A DNA stretch of 64,000 bases from Streptomyces sp. CBMA152. GTDB lineage: Bacteria > Actinomycetota > Actinomycetes > Streptomycetales > Streptomycetaceae. Made by a program: the position numbers and the translations under genes. Below the pieces are notes generated by a model. The model ran no database searches. It saw nothing but the letters and a program-made list of their open reading frames with translations, and was not told the DNA's origin. Below, one piece after another: positions 16,320 to 24,630 of the stretch (positions within the stretch are counted from its first letter, which is position 1; each line of letters starts with the position of its first letter). The stretch lies in NCBI RefSeq assembly GCF_014596475.1, contig NZ_MECJ01000025.1:1-64000 (forward strand), read 5' to 3'.

Positions 16320-17681
16320 CTACCAGTCCCCGCCCCCGAAGCCGCCACCGTCGCCGCCACCGCCTCCTCCGTCGCCCCAACCCCCGCCGAAATCGGAGGA
16401 GTTGAAGTCGGCGCCGGAGACGTCGCCGCCGTCGTAGTTCTGGCCCGCGAAGTCGGCGCCGCCGTAGTCGGCCGCGTACGCCGGGGTCGAGAGCATCGAG
16501 CCGAGCATCGTGCCCATCAGCAGGCCGGGCAGGATGCCGCCGCCGAAGTAGCCGCCGGCCCAGGGGCCGTACGCGGGACCGGCGTCGTAGTACGGGCGGC
16601 GGCCCTGGTCGGTGTCGACCTCGCGGACCATCGGGTCCTGGCCGTCGCGCAGCCGGGTCGCGTCCGCCAGGCACACCGGCACCTCGCGCGCCGCCCCGCC
16701 CGCCGGGGCCCAGGTGGCGTCCTGGACGGACGGCCCGTGGCGCGGGTCGAAGAAGCAGGGCGCGCGCCGCTCGGGCAGCGGCTTGTGCTCGCGGCGGGCG
16801 GCGAGCGTGGCGAGCGAGAACCGCCCGTCCTCAAGCGCCTGCGTCACCCCGCGCACATCACTGGGGTGTTGAGCCGCCGCCATCAAGGTCTTGGAGGTCT
16901 CGTACGAGTCGAGGGCGCGCTCGTAGTCGGCGCGCATCGCGTCGTCGGCGCCCGCCTCGGCCGGGTGGAAGTCGAGCCGGTCCAGCTCCTCGCCGAACGC
17001 GGTGATGTCCTCGTCGACGACCACCTGGAGCCGCTGGAGCGCGGCCCGCTCCTCCTCGGCCTTCTTCCTGCGGCTGCGCCGCACCAGCGCGTACGCCCCG
17101 GCGCCGCCCGCGACGACGACCGCGCCGGTGGCGATCAGCGCGGTGGACGACACCCCTCCGTTCGAACCCGAGCCGCCGCCCCAGGAGGACGGGGCGCGGC
17201 CGCGCATGGTCGGAAGCGCCTGGTCGACGAAGGCGTTGAGCTGCGTCGACGCGTCGGCGGCGGTGCCCGGCGCCCGTACCGCGCTCTTCAGGTTCTCGAC
17301 GGCCTGCTGCGGCATGACCTTGCGGTCCGCGCCCGCGTTGAACGCGTCGCCGAGGCGGACCGCGTACAGACCGGTGACGCCGGTGTCGGTGCGCAGGTTC
17401 CGCAGCAGCGTGTCCTTGGGGAACGCGGAGGTCGCGGGCAGCACGGCGACGAACAGCGGCTTGTCGGCGTCCTTGATCTTCTTGGCGAGCGCGTCGGCCT
17501 GCGCCGTCGAGAGCTGTCCGGCGGCGGCGGGGTCGACGTACACCGGCGCCTTCTTGAGCGCGGCGGCGACCTCGGCCACGCCGGATGCGGCGGGGGCGGC
17601 GGGCACGGCGGTGGCCGTGGCCACGGGGGCCAGGGCGATCAGTGCGGCGGCGGTGGACGCGAGCAGTACGCGGAACCTCAT
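16320..17681 (-). CDS. TPM-domain membrane protein with glycine-rich tail
   Basis: A 453-residue envelope protein. A Sec-type signal (residues 1-29) is followed by an extracytoplasmic TPM-like domain (about 35-160, with VYVDPAAAGQLS and LFVAVLPA), a Gly/Ser linker, and a membrane helix near 180-200 ending in RRSRRKKAEEE. Next come a cytoplasmic coiled-coil-like segment, a Cys-containing region (RRAPCFFDPRHG) and an extreme Gly/Asp/Asn-rich tail. The tail resembles that of other TPM proteins. The start ATG 17681 gives the signal peptide at once. A 60-base gap separates it from the convergent yceI gene. The function in Streptomyces is not known to me. Confidence 0.8.
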   Translation of the reverse strand: MRFRVLLASTAAALIALAPVATATAVPAAPAASGVAEVAAALKKAPVYVDPAAAGQLSTAQADALAKKIKDADKPLFVAVLPATSAFPKDTLLRNLRTDTGVTGLYAVRLGDAFNAGADRKVMPQQAVENLKSAVRAPGTAADASTQLNAFVDQALPTMRGRAPSSWGGGSGSNGGVSSTALIATGAVVVAGGAGAYALVRRSRRKKAEEERAALQRLQVVVDEDITAFGEELDRLDFHPAEAGADDAMRADYERALDSYETSKTLMAAAQHPSDVRGVTQALEDGRFSLATLAARREHKPLPERRAPCFFDPRHGPSVQDATWAPAGGAAREVPVCLADATRLRDGQDPMVREVDTDQGRRPYYDAGPAYGPWAGGYFGGGILPGLLMGTMLGSMLSTPAYAADYGGADFAGQNYDGGDVSGADFNSSDFGGGWGDGGGGGGDGGGFGGGDW

Positions 17682-17756
17682 GCTTCCGAAGCTACCTCAC
17701 GAAACGGACAAACCCTCCGGGGCTGCGCCCCGGCCCCTGAGTTCACCTGCGGACCG

Positions 17757-17869
17757 GTGGGGGCTGGTCGCGCAGTTCCCCGCGCCCCTCAGGTAGTCGG
17801 CCGCAGCCGGGGTACTCAGCTCAGCCCGAGATCTTTAGGGGCGCGGGGAACTGCGCGATCAGCCCCCAC
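17757..17869. repeat. Inverted pair of a 33-base Streptomyces intergenic repeat
   Basis: The left arm at 17757-17789 (starts GTGGGGGCTGGTCGCGCAG) and the right arm at 17837-17869 are reverse complements over 33 bases with one mismatch, separated by 47 bases. Other copies occur at 26985, 31362 and 63077. It lies between convergent or tandem 3' ends and may also act as a terminator of cimA (minus strand). Confidence 0.8.
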
Positions 17870-17895
17870 TCACCCGCAGACGAACCCCGGGCCCC

Positions 17896-19518
17896 TTACT
17901 CCGCCGGAACCACCCCGGCCCGCAGCAGGCCATAGGTGTACGCGTCCTCAAGCGCGCCCCAGGACGCGCCGATGATGTTGGTGGCGACTCCTACCGTGGA
18001 CCATTCGCCGGAGCCGTCCGTCGTGGTGATCAGGACGCGGGTGGTGGAGTCGGTGCCGTGGCGGCCCTCCAGGATGCGGACCTTGTAGTCGACCAGTTCC
18101 AGCTTGGCGAGCTGCGGGTAGATGCGCTCAAGGCCCACCCGCAGCGCCCGGTCGAGCGCGTTGACGGGGCCATTGCCCTCCGCCACCGCCACGATCCGCT
18201 CGCCCTTGGCCCACAGCTTCACCGTCGCCTCGTTGGCGTGGGTGCCGTCGGGGCGGTCCTCGACGATGGCGCGCCAGGACTCGACCCGGAAGTACTTGCG
18301 GGCCCGGCCCTCCGCCTCGGCGCGCAGCAGCAGCTCGAAGGAGGCGTCGGCGGCCTCGTACGTATAGCCCTTGAGCTCGCGCTCCTTGACGCGGGCGACG
18401 ACGCGGGCGACCAGTTCGCGGTCGCCGCCGAGGTCGACGCCGAGCTCCTTGCCCTTGAGCTCGATGGAGGCGCGGCCCGCCATGTCGGAGACCAGCATCC
18501 GGATCCGGTTGCCCACCAGGCCCGGGTCGATGTGCTGGTAGAGGTCCGGGTCGACCTTGATCGCGGAGGCGTGCAGCCCGGCCTTGTGCGCGAACGCGGA
18601 GACGCCGACGTACGGCTGGTGGGTGGCGGGGGTGAGGTTGACGACCTCGGCGATCGCGTGCGAGATCCGGGTCATCTCGGCGAGCGCGCCCTCGGGCAGC
18701 ACCGTCTTGCCGTACTTCAGCTCCAGGGCGGCGACGACCGGGAAGAGGTTGGCGTTGCCGACGCGCTCGCCGTAACCGTTGGCGGTGCACTGGACGTGGG
18801 TGGCGCCCGCGTCGACGGCCGCGAGGGTGTTGGCGACGGCGCAGCCCGTGTCGTCCTGGGCGTGGATGCCGAGCCGGGCGCCGGTGTCGGCGAGGACGGT
18901 GGCGACCACGGCCTGGATCTGGGCGGGCAGCATGCCGCCGTTGGTGTCGCAGAGGATGACGACGTCGGCGCCCGCCTCGCTGGCGGCCCGGACGACCGAC
19001 TTGGCGTACTCGGGGTTGGCCCGGTAGCCGTCGAAGAAGTGCTCGCAGTCGACGAAGACCCGCCGTCCCTGCTCGCGCAGATGCGAGACCGTGTCCCGGA
19101 CCATCTCCAGGTTCTCGTCCAGCGTGGTGCGCAGGGCGAGCTCGACATGGCGGTCATGGGACTTGGCGACCAGCGTGATCACCGGCGCACCGGACGCCAG
19201 CAGCGCCTTGACCTGCGGGTCCGTGGCCGCGCTGCCGCCCGGGCGGCGGGTGGCGCCGAACGCGACCAGCTGGGCGTTCCTGAAGCTGATCTCCTGCTTG
19301 GCGCGGGCGAAGAACTCGGTGTCGCGGGGGTTGGCGCCCGGCCAGCCGCCCTCGATGAAACCGACCCCGAAGTCGTCCAGGTGCCGTGCGATCGTGAGCT
19401 TGTCCGCGACAGTGAGGTTGATGCCCTCGCGCTGGGCGCCGTCGCGCAGCGTCGTGTCGAAGACGTGGAAGCTGTCGTCGACGCGATGGCTCTCTTCGGA
19501 TGCCTCGTTGGTCGTCAT
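17896..19518 (-). CDS. cimA: Citramalate synthase
   Basis: A 540-residue enzyme of the LeuA/HMGL family, citramalate synthase type. It condenses pyruvate with acetyl-CoA to citramalate, which opens a threonine-independent route to 2-oxobutyrate and isoleucine. Seen are the catalytic FDTTLRDGAQREG, the metal-binding IHAQDDTGC and HVQCTANGYGERVGNAN, and a C-terminal regulatory domain (LVDYKVRILEGRHGTDSTTRV). The start ATG 19518 has AGGAG about nine bases upstream. 2-Isopropylmalate synthase is the alternative, but length and motifs fit the CimA branch. The 5' leader holds a candidate attenuator. leuB and ilvE nearby act on the downstream intermediates. Confidence 0.88.
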   Translation of the reverse strand: MTTNEASEESHRVDDSFHVFDTTLRDGAQREGINLTVADKLTIARHLDDFGVGFIEGGWPGANPRDTEFFARAKQEISFRNAQLVAFGATRRPGGSAATDPQVKALLASGAPVITLVAKSHDRHVELALRTTLDENLEMVRDTVSHLREQGRRVFVDCEHFFDGYRANPEYAKSVVRAASEAGADVVILCDTNGGMLPAQIQAVVATVLADTGARLGIHAQDDTGCAVANTLAAVDAGATHVQCTANGYGERVGNANLFPVVAALELKYGKTVLPEGALAEMTRISHAIAEVVNLTPATHQPYVGVSAFAHKAGLHASAIKVDPDLYQHIDPGLVGNRIRMLVSDMAGRASIELKGKELGVDLGGDRELVARVVARVKERELKGYTYEAADASFELLLRAEAEGRARKYFRVESWRAIVEDRPDGTHANEATVKLWAKGERIVAVAEGNGPVNALDRALRVGLERIYPQLAKLELVDYKVRILEGRHGTDSTTRVLITTTDGSGEWSTVGVATNIIGASWGALEDAYTYGLLRAGVVPAE

Positions 19519-19620
19519 GCTCGGTGACTCCTGTCGGGTGAGTGGCTCCGGATTCGTCTGGCTCCACTTGCCCCCATCATCGCGTGCCGCTCGCCTCCGG
19601 CCGTGGTGGGCCGGGAAACG

Positions 19621-19646
19621 AAAAAACCCCTCGCGGGTGCGAAGGG
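19621..19646 (-). terminator. Intrinsic terminator upstream of cimA (attenuator or end of the MHS gene)
   Basis: Read on the minus strand, CCCTTCG (19646-19640) pairs with CGAGGGG (19633-19627) around a 6-base loop and is followed by six U (19626-19621). It lies about 100 bases before the cimA ATG. Its 3' arm CGAGGGGTTTTTT is the same as in the ilvB attenuator. Confidence 0.75.
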
Positions 19647-19700
19647 TCTGCGCGCGGGTCTGGGGCACGATGTCCGCTGCCGCGGGGGTTTGCCGCGGTT

Positions 19701-19745
19701 TCAGCGGTCACTGCGGACCGGCGCGCTGCTGTCCATAATCATCAT
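19701..19745 (-). CDS. Candidate leader peptide of cimA
   Basis: A 14-residue frame, MMIMDSSAPVRSDR, lies ahead of the terminator at 19621-19646. Most of it, including its start, lies in the loop of a perfect 10-base inverted repeat (CGGTCCGCAG at 19757-19766 with CTGCGGACCG at 19711-19720). A second hairpin, CCGCGG/CCGCGG at 19680-19685 and 19693-19698, lies between the two. The frame can be extended to a GTG at 19757. There is one Ile codon and no run of control codons, and the ribosome site is weak, so this is a suggestion only. Confidence 0.3.
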   Translation of the reverse strand: MMIMDSSAPVRSDR

Positions 19746-19801
19746 GAAAGCGAGCACGGTCCGCAGTCTGCCATACGCCGCACGAGGGGTGGGCCGGGGT
19801 C

Positions 19802-21127
19802 TCAGGATGCGGGCACCCCGTCCGCCTCGGCGGGAGCGGGAGTGACGGCGGCGGGCGCGGTGACACGGTTCAGGTCGATGTCCCGCGTCTCGCGCATCGT
19901 CAGGTACACCACCAGGCTCACCGCCGCGCAGCCCGCCACGTACCAGTAGAAGCCCGACTCGATGCCGCCCTTCTTGAACCACAGGGCCACGTATTCCGCC
20001 GTGCCGCCGAACAGGGCGTTGGCGACGGCGTACGGGAGGGCGACGCCCAGGGCTCGGATGCCGGTCGGGAACAGCTCCGCCTTCACGCACGCGTTGATCG
20101 AGGTGTAGCCGGTGACCACGACCAGCGCGAGCAGCGCCAGGCCGAAGGCGGGCCAGAACGTGCCCGCGTGCTTGAGCATGGTCATGATCGGCACGGTCAG
20201 GAACGTCGAGCCGACCGCGAAGGTGATCAGCAGCGGGCGGCGCCCGATCCGGTCCGAGAGCATCCCGGCCAGCGGCTGGAGGCACATGAAGACGAACAGC
20301 GCGCAGAAGCTGACCAGCGAGGCCGTCTGCTTCTCCATGCCCGCGCTCTTGGAGAGGAACTTCGTCAGATACGTGGTGTACGTGTAGTACGCGACCGTGC
20401 CGCCCATCGTCAGCGCGACTACCAGGAACGCCTCCCGGCGGTGGCGCCACAGCGCCTTCAGCGTGCCCCGGTCGTCGTCGCGCGCCGCGCCCGACTCCGC
20501 GTACACCTCGGTCTCCAGCATCGAGCGCCGCAGATAGAAGACGATCGCCGCGCCGAGCGCGCCCACGATGAACGGGATGCGCCAGCCCCAGCTGTGCAGC
20601 GCGTCCTCGGACATCGTGCGCTGCATGACGATCTGGAGGCCGAGGCCGACGAGCTGGCCCGCGGTCATCGACACGTACTGGAAGCTGGAGGCGAAGCCGC
20701 GCCGCTCGGGGGTGGACGCCTCGGTCAGATAGGTCGCGCTGGCCGCGTACTCACCGCCCACCGACAGGCCCTGGAGCAGTCGCGCGACGAGCAGGACCGC
20801 CACTCCCCCGTATCCGGCCACGCCGTACGTCGGCGCCACCGCGATCAGGATCGCGGAGGCCGACATCAGCGTGACGGTCAGGGTGAGCGCCGCCTTGCGG
20901 CCGCGCCGGTCGCCGATGCGGCCGAGGAACCAGCCGCCCACCGGCCGCATGAAGAAGCCGACGGCGAAGATCCCCATGGTGTTCATCAGGTTCGCGGTGT
21001 CGTTCCCCTTGGGGAAGAACGCGTCCGCGAAGTACACCGCGAAGGTCGCGTACACGAACCAGTCGAACCACTCGACCATGTTCCCGGCCGAGCCGACCCA
21101 GATCTTCTTCCACTGCTCTCGTCCCAT
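19802..21127 (-). CDS. MHS-family metabolite:proton symporter (major facilitator)
   Basis: A 441-residue permease with about 12 membrane helices. The opening GSAGNMVEWFDWFVYATFAV and the loop RIGDRRGRKAAL are hallmarks of the MHS branch (alpha-ketoglutarate, shikimate and proline/betaine type symporters). Also visible is RLLQGLSVGGEYAAS. The central loop (ESGAARDDDRGTLKALWRHR) is cytoplasmic. The substrate cannot be told from sequence. The start ATG 21127 is the first in frame. A palindrome CGTAC-N4-GTACG lies 61 bases upstream, just after the TetR gene that precedes it on the same strand, so control by that TetR is likely. Confidence 0.9.
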   Translation of the reverse strand: MGREQWKKIWVGSAGNMVEWFDWFVYATFAVYFADAFFPKGNDTANLMNTMGIFAVGFFMRPVGGWFLGRIGDRRGRKAALTLTVTLMSASAILIAVAPTYGVAGYGGVAVLLVARLLQGLSVGGEYAASATYLTEASTPERRGFASSFQYVSMTAGQLVGLGLQIVMQRTMSEDALHSWGWRIPFIVGALGAAIVFYLRRSMLETEVYAESGAARDDDRGTLKALWRHRREAFLVVALTMGGTVAYYTYTTYLTKFLSKSAGMEKQTASLVSFCALFVFMCLQPLAGMLSDRIGRRPLLITFAVGSTFLTVPIMTMLKHAGTFWPAFGLALLALVVVTGYTSINACVKAELFPTGIRALGVALPYAVANALFGGTAEYVALWFKKGGIESGFYWYVAGCAAVSLVVYLTMRETRDIDLNRVTAPAAVTPAPAEADGVPAS

Positions 21128-21187
21128 GAACGATCACGTTGGCCCAGGTCGGACGGGCCGACAAGGGTGGTGGACGCAACGATAAGG

Positions 21188-21201
21188 CGTACTTGCGTAC
21201 G
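21188..21201. promoter_or_regulatory. TetR-like operator upstream of the MHS transporter
   Basis: A perfect palindrome, CGTACTTGCGTACG (five-base arms, four-base spacer), lies between the TetR stop and the transporter start. Its position is that of a promoter operator for the minus-strand transporter. Confidence 0.45.
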
Positions 21202-21207
21202 TTGTGT

Positions 21208-21825
21208 TCAGCGGCCGGTCGCGGGCGCGGCCAGCGACTCGTCCACGAACTCCCGTACGTGGTCGAGCACTTGGGCCCGTCCGGTGCCCGGCAGGCCGAC
21301 CGCCACATGGACGCTGAAGCCGTCGAGCAGCGCGCGCAGGCGGGCCGCGAAACGGTCCGCGTCGACCGGGCGGAACTCGCCGTGGGAGACGCCCTCGGCG
21401 ATCAGCGCGACCAGGTCGCGGTGCCAGGCGCCCTCGATGGCGGCCTGGCGGGCGCGGGCCTCGCCGTCGGCGTTCTGCGAGCGGTTCCAGACCTCCAGCC
21501 ACAGGATCCAGTGCGGATCGCGCGGCCCGTCCGGGACGTACAGGTCGACATAGCCGTCCAGGCGCTCGCGGACCGTGCCCGGCCGCGAGAGCAGCGCCCG
21601 GCGCTCGCCGCCGAGCTGCCCCTCGCTCCACTCCAGGGTCTGGAGCAGCAGCTCGTCCTTGCTGTGGAAGTAGTAGAGGAGATGGCCGCTGGACATGCCG
21701 ACCTCGCGGCCGAGTCCGGCCATGGTCAGGCCGTCCAGACCGCGCTCGGCGATCGTGGCCATGGCGGCGGCCAGCACTTCCTCGCGCGGCGGCGCGTTCC
21801 TGCGCGCGCGGGCCGGACCGGCCAT
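21208..21825 (-). CDS. TetR-family regulator
   Basis: A 205-residue regulator. The helix-turn-helix is at about residues 20-55 (AAAMATIAERGLDGLTMAGLG then EVGMSSGHLLYYFHSKDELL), followed by an all-helical ligand domain with a conserved WILWLEVWNRS region found in BetI-like regulators. The start ATG 21825 has GGAGGAG five bases upstream, which overlaps the agmatine deiminase stop at 21836, so the gene is translationally coupled to that operon. The likely targets are the transporter downstream and/or the urease/agmatine operon. The ligand is not known; a polyamine or guanidino compound is an inference from context. Confidence 0.9.
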   Translation of the reverse strand: MAGPARARRNAPPREEVLAAAMATIAERGLDGLTMAGLGREVGMSSGHLLYYFHSKDELLLQTLEWSEGQLGGERRALLSRPGTVRERLDGYVDLYVPDGPRDPHWILWLEVWNRSQNADGEARARQAAIEGAWHRDLVALIAEGVSHGEFRPVDADRFAARLRALLDGFSVHVAVGLPGTGRAQVLDHVREFVDESLAAPATGR

Positions 21826-21835
21826 GCCACTCCTC

Positions 21836-22885
21836 CTAGATCCCTCTGGATCCCACCCTGGGCTGCTGCTGGGTGATGCAGTGGATGCCACCGCCCCCCG
21901 CGAAGATCGTACGTGCGTCCACGAGGGTCACGGTCCGCTCCGGGAACAGCCGCCGGAAGATCCCGGCCGCCTGCTCGTCCCTGGGGTCGTCGAAGCCGCA
22001 CAGGACGACGCCGCCGTTGCAGAGGTAGTGGTTGATATACGAGTAGTCGACCCAGCCCTCGTCGTCGGCGACCACGGTCGGGGCGGGGATCTCGACGACT
22101 TCGAGGCTCCGGCCCCGGGCGTCGGTCTGGGAGCGCAGCAGCGCCACGTTCTCCTTGCACACCTCGTGGTCGGGGTGGGCCGGGTCGGGCTGGGTGTGCG
22201 CGACGACCACGCCGGGGCGGGCGAACGCGGCCACGATGTCGACGTGGCCGAGCGTGCCGTAGCCGTGCGGGGGGTAGTCGGCGGTCAGGCCGCGCGGCAG
22301 CCAGATCGCCTTGCGGGTGCCGAGCATGGAGTGGATCTCCGCCTCGACCTCCTCGCGCGTCCAGTGCGGATTGCGCTCGGGCCCGAGCTGCACGGTCTCG
22401 GTGAGCAGCACCGTGCCCTCGCCGTCGACGTGTATCGCGCCGCCCTCGTTGACCAGCTGAGACGTGTACGTACGCGCCCCGGCGAGATCCGAGACATACG
22501 CGCCGATCTTGGCGTCGTGCTCCCAGCGCGCCCAGTCCTGGGCGCCCCAGCCGTTGAACGTCCAGTCCACGGCGGCCAGTTCCGAGCCGTTGGTCAGGAA
22601 CGTGGGGCCGATGTCGCGCATCCAGGCGTCGTCGAGCTCGCGCTCCACCAGGTCGATGTCCGGGCCGAGCAGGGCGGCCGCCTCGGCGCTCTGGCCGGGG
22701 CCGCAGACGACGGTGACCGGCTCGAAGCGGCGTACGGCCCGGGCGACGGCGGCCCAGGCCGCGCGCGACTCGGCGAGCTCGGCCTCGTTCGGGAACGTGA
22801 CGTTGGGGCCCGGCCAGGCCATCCAGGTCCGCTCGTGCGGGGTCCACTCGGCGGGCATCCGGAAGCCGTCGGCGGCAGCAGTCAT
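21836..22885 (-). CDS. aguA: Agmatine deiminase
   Basis: A 349-residue guanidino-modifying enzyme that converts agmatine to N-carbamoylputrescine and ammonia. Length and motifs fit the agmatine deiminase family: MPAEWTPHERTWMAWP at the start, ELDDAWMRDIGPTF (active-site Asp), YGTLGHVDIVAAF (catalytic His), and GGGGIHCITQQ at the end, with Cys336 as the nucleophile. The start ATG 22885 comes 11 bases after the ureC stop. The next step would need N-carbamoylputrescine amidase, which is not seen in the window. The surrounding urease-like genes may act on the carbamoyl product or on a related ureido compound, which is speculative. Confidence 0.94.
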   Translation of the reverse strand: MTAAADGFRMPAEWTPHERTWMAWPGPNVTFPNEAELAESRAAWAAVARAVRRFEPVTVVCGPGQSAEAAALLGPDIDLVERELDDAWMRDIGPTFLTNGSELAAVDWTFNGWGAQDWARWEHDAKIGAYVSDLAGARTYTSQLVNEGGAIHVDGEGTVLLTETVQLGPERNPHWTREEVEAEIHSMLGTRKAIWLPRGLTADYPPHGYGTLGHVDIVAAFARPGVVVAHTQPDPAHPDHEVCKENVALLRSQTDARGRSLEVVEIPAPTVVADDEGWVDYSYINHYLCNGGVVLCGFDDPRDEQAAGIFRRLFPERTVTLVDARTIFAGGGGIHCITQQQPRVGSRGI

Positions 22886-22896
22886 GAGAGGGATCC

Positions 22897-24630
22897 TTAC
22901 AGGAAGTAGAGGCGGTTGAGGGAGACGGACTCGGCGGGCTCGGAGCGCAGCGGGTCGCCGTCGAGGGTGACCAGACCGGTGCGGCCGTCCACGTCCACGG
23001 CTCCGGTACGGGAGTTGAGCAGCAGGTCGGCCGGGCCGATGCCCCGGGTGCCGCGCACGGCGACCCGGCGCCGGCGGGTCGGCATCAGGTCGCCGCCCTG
23101 CTCGACGGCGGCCCGGGCGACGAAGGCGACGGAGAGCTCGGCGGGCGTGGCACCGTGGGCGCCGAACAGCGGGCCGAGGACCAACGGTTCACAGGTCTCG
23201 GTGGCCGCGTTCGGATCACCCGTAACGCCCCACGCGGGGAAGCCGGACTTGAGCACCATCTGCGGCTTGGCGCCGAAGAAGGCGGGCCGCCACAGCACGA
23301 TGTCGGCGAGCTTGCCGACCTCGATGGAGCCGATCTCGTGCGAAAGGCCGTGCGCGATCGCGGGGTTGATGGTCAGCTTGGCGATGTAGCGCAGCACGCG
23401 CGCGTTGTCGTCGCCCTCGCCGTCGCCCTCCATGGGGCCGAGCTCGGCCTTCATCTTCCCGGCCATGGCGAAGGTGCGGCGCACCGTCTCGCCCGCACGG
23501 CCCATGCCCTGGGCGTCGGACGAGGTGATGCCGATCGCGCCCAGGTCGTGCAGCACGTCCTCGGCGCCCATCGTCCCGGCCCGGATGCGGTCGCGCGCCA
23601 TGGCGGCGTCGCCGGGCAGATCGGGCTTGAGGCCGTGTACGGAGACGATCATCCCGTAGTGCTCGGCGACCGCGTCCCGGCCGAACGGCAGGGTCGGGTT
23701 GGTGGACGAGCCGATGACGTTGGGCACGCCCGCCATCTTCAGCACATTGGGTACATGCCCGCCGCCGCACCCTTCGATGTGGAAGGCGTGGATCGTACGC
23801 CCCTCCAGCACGCGCAGGGTGTCCTCCACCGACAGGCACTCGTTGAGGCCGTCGCTGTGCAGGGCGACCTGGACGTCGTGCTCCTCGGCGACGCGCAGGG
23901 CCGTGTCCAGGGCGCGGGTGTGCGCGCCCATGTCCTCGTGCACCTTGAAGCCGCAGGCCCCGCCCTCGGCCAGCGCCTCCACCAGCGGGGCGCCGTCGGA
24001 GGACGAACCCCGGCCCAGGAAGCCGATGTTGACGGGCCAGGCGTCGAAGGCGGCGAAGGCGTTGCGCAGCGCCCAGGGCGAGTTGACGCCCACGCCCCAC
24101 ACCGGCCCGAACTCCTGGCCGATGAGCGTGGTGACCCCGGAGGAGAGCGAGGCCTCCATGATGCGCGGCGAGAGCAGATGCACATGGGTGTCCACGGCTC
24201 CGGCGGTGGCGATGAGCCCTTCGCCGGAGACGATGCTGGTCCCGGTGCCGACGACGACGTCCACCCCGTCGAGCGTGTCCGGGTTCCCGGCCCGCCCGAT
24301 CGCGTGGATACGGCCCTCGCGGATGCCGATGGAGACCTTGCGGATGCCGAGGACGGCGTCGATGACGACGACGTTGCTGATCACGACGTCACAGGTCTCG
24401 CGGACGGCCGCGGCCTTCAGGTGCAGCCCGTCGCGTGCGGTCTTGCCGAACCCGGCGAGGAATTCGTCGCCGGGGCGCTGGGCGTCGGACTCGACGCGGA
24501 CGGTGAGCCCCGAGTCGCCGAGCCTGATCCGGTCCCCGGCCCGGGGTCCGAAGACGGCCGCGTACTCCTGCGGGTCGATATGGCGGCTGCCGGGCGCGCA
24601 GTGGTCGCTGTGACTGCTGGGCCTGCTCAT
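22897..24630 (-). CDS. ureC: Variant urease alpha subunit (UreC-like)
   Basis: A 577-residue UreC homologue. All nickel ligands of classical ureases are present: His149 and His151 (DTHVH), the Lys229 that would be carbamylated (GFKVHED), His258, His284 and Asp372 (SSDAQ). Substrate-binding His231 is present, and the flap catalytic His332 is kept. The neighbouring flap residues differ: Val331 stands where classical enzymes have Cys, and Gly333 where they have a second His. Gly375 replaces a pocket Ala. The loop after TTLIG is about three residues shorter. The start ATG 24630 overlaps the UreAB stop (ATGA) and has GGAGGA upstream. No ureDEFG genes are in the window. The pocket suggests a substrate bulkier than urea. 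Confidence 0.9.
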   Translation of the reverse strand: MSRPSSHSDHCAPGSRHIDPQEYAAVFGPRAGDRIRLGDSGLTVRVESDAQRPGDEFLAGFGKTARDGLHLKAAAVRETCDVVISNVVVIDAVLGIRKVSIGIREGRIHAIGRAGNPDTLDGVDVVVGTGTSIVSGEGLIATAGAVDTHVHLLSPRIMEASLSSGVTTLIGQEFGPVWGVGVNSPWALRNAFAAFDAWPVNIGFLGRGSSSDGAPLVEALAEGGACGFKVHEDMGAHTRALDTALRVAEEHDVQVALHSDGLNECLSVEDTLRVLEGRTIHAFHIEGCGGGHVPNVLKMAGVPNVIGSSTNPTLPFGRDAVAEHYGMIVSVHGLKPDLPGDAAMARDRIRAGTMGAEDVLHDLGAIGITSSDAQGMGRAGETVRRTFAMAGKMKAELGPMEGDGEGDDNARVLRYIAKLTINPAIAHGLSHEIGSIEVGKLADIVLWRPAFFGAKPQMVLKSGFPAWGVTGDPNAATETCEPLVLGPLFGAHGATPAELSVAFVARAAVEQGGDLMPTRRRRVAVRGTRGIGPADLLLNSRTGAVDVDGRTGLVTLDGDPLRSEPAESVSLNRLYFL

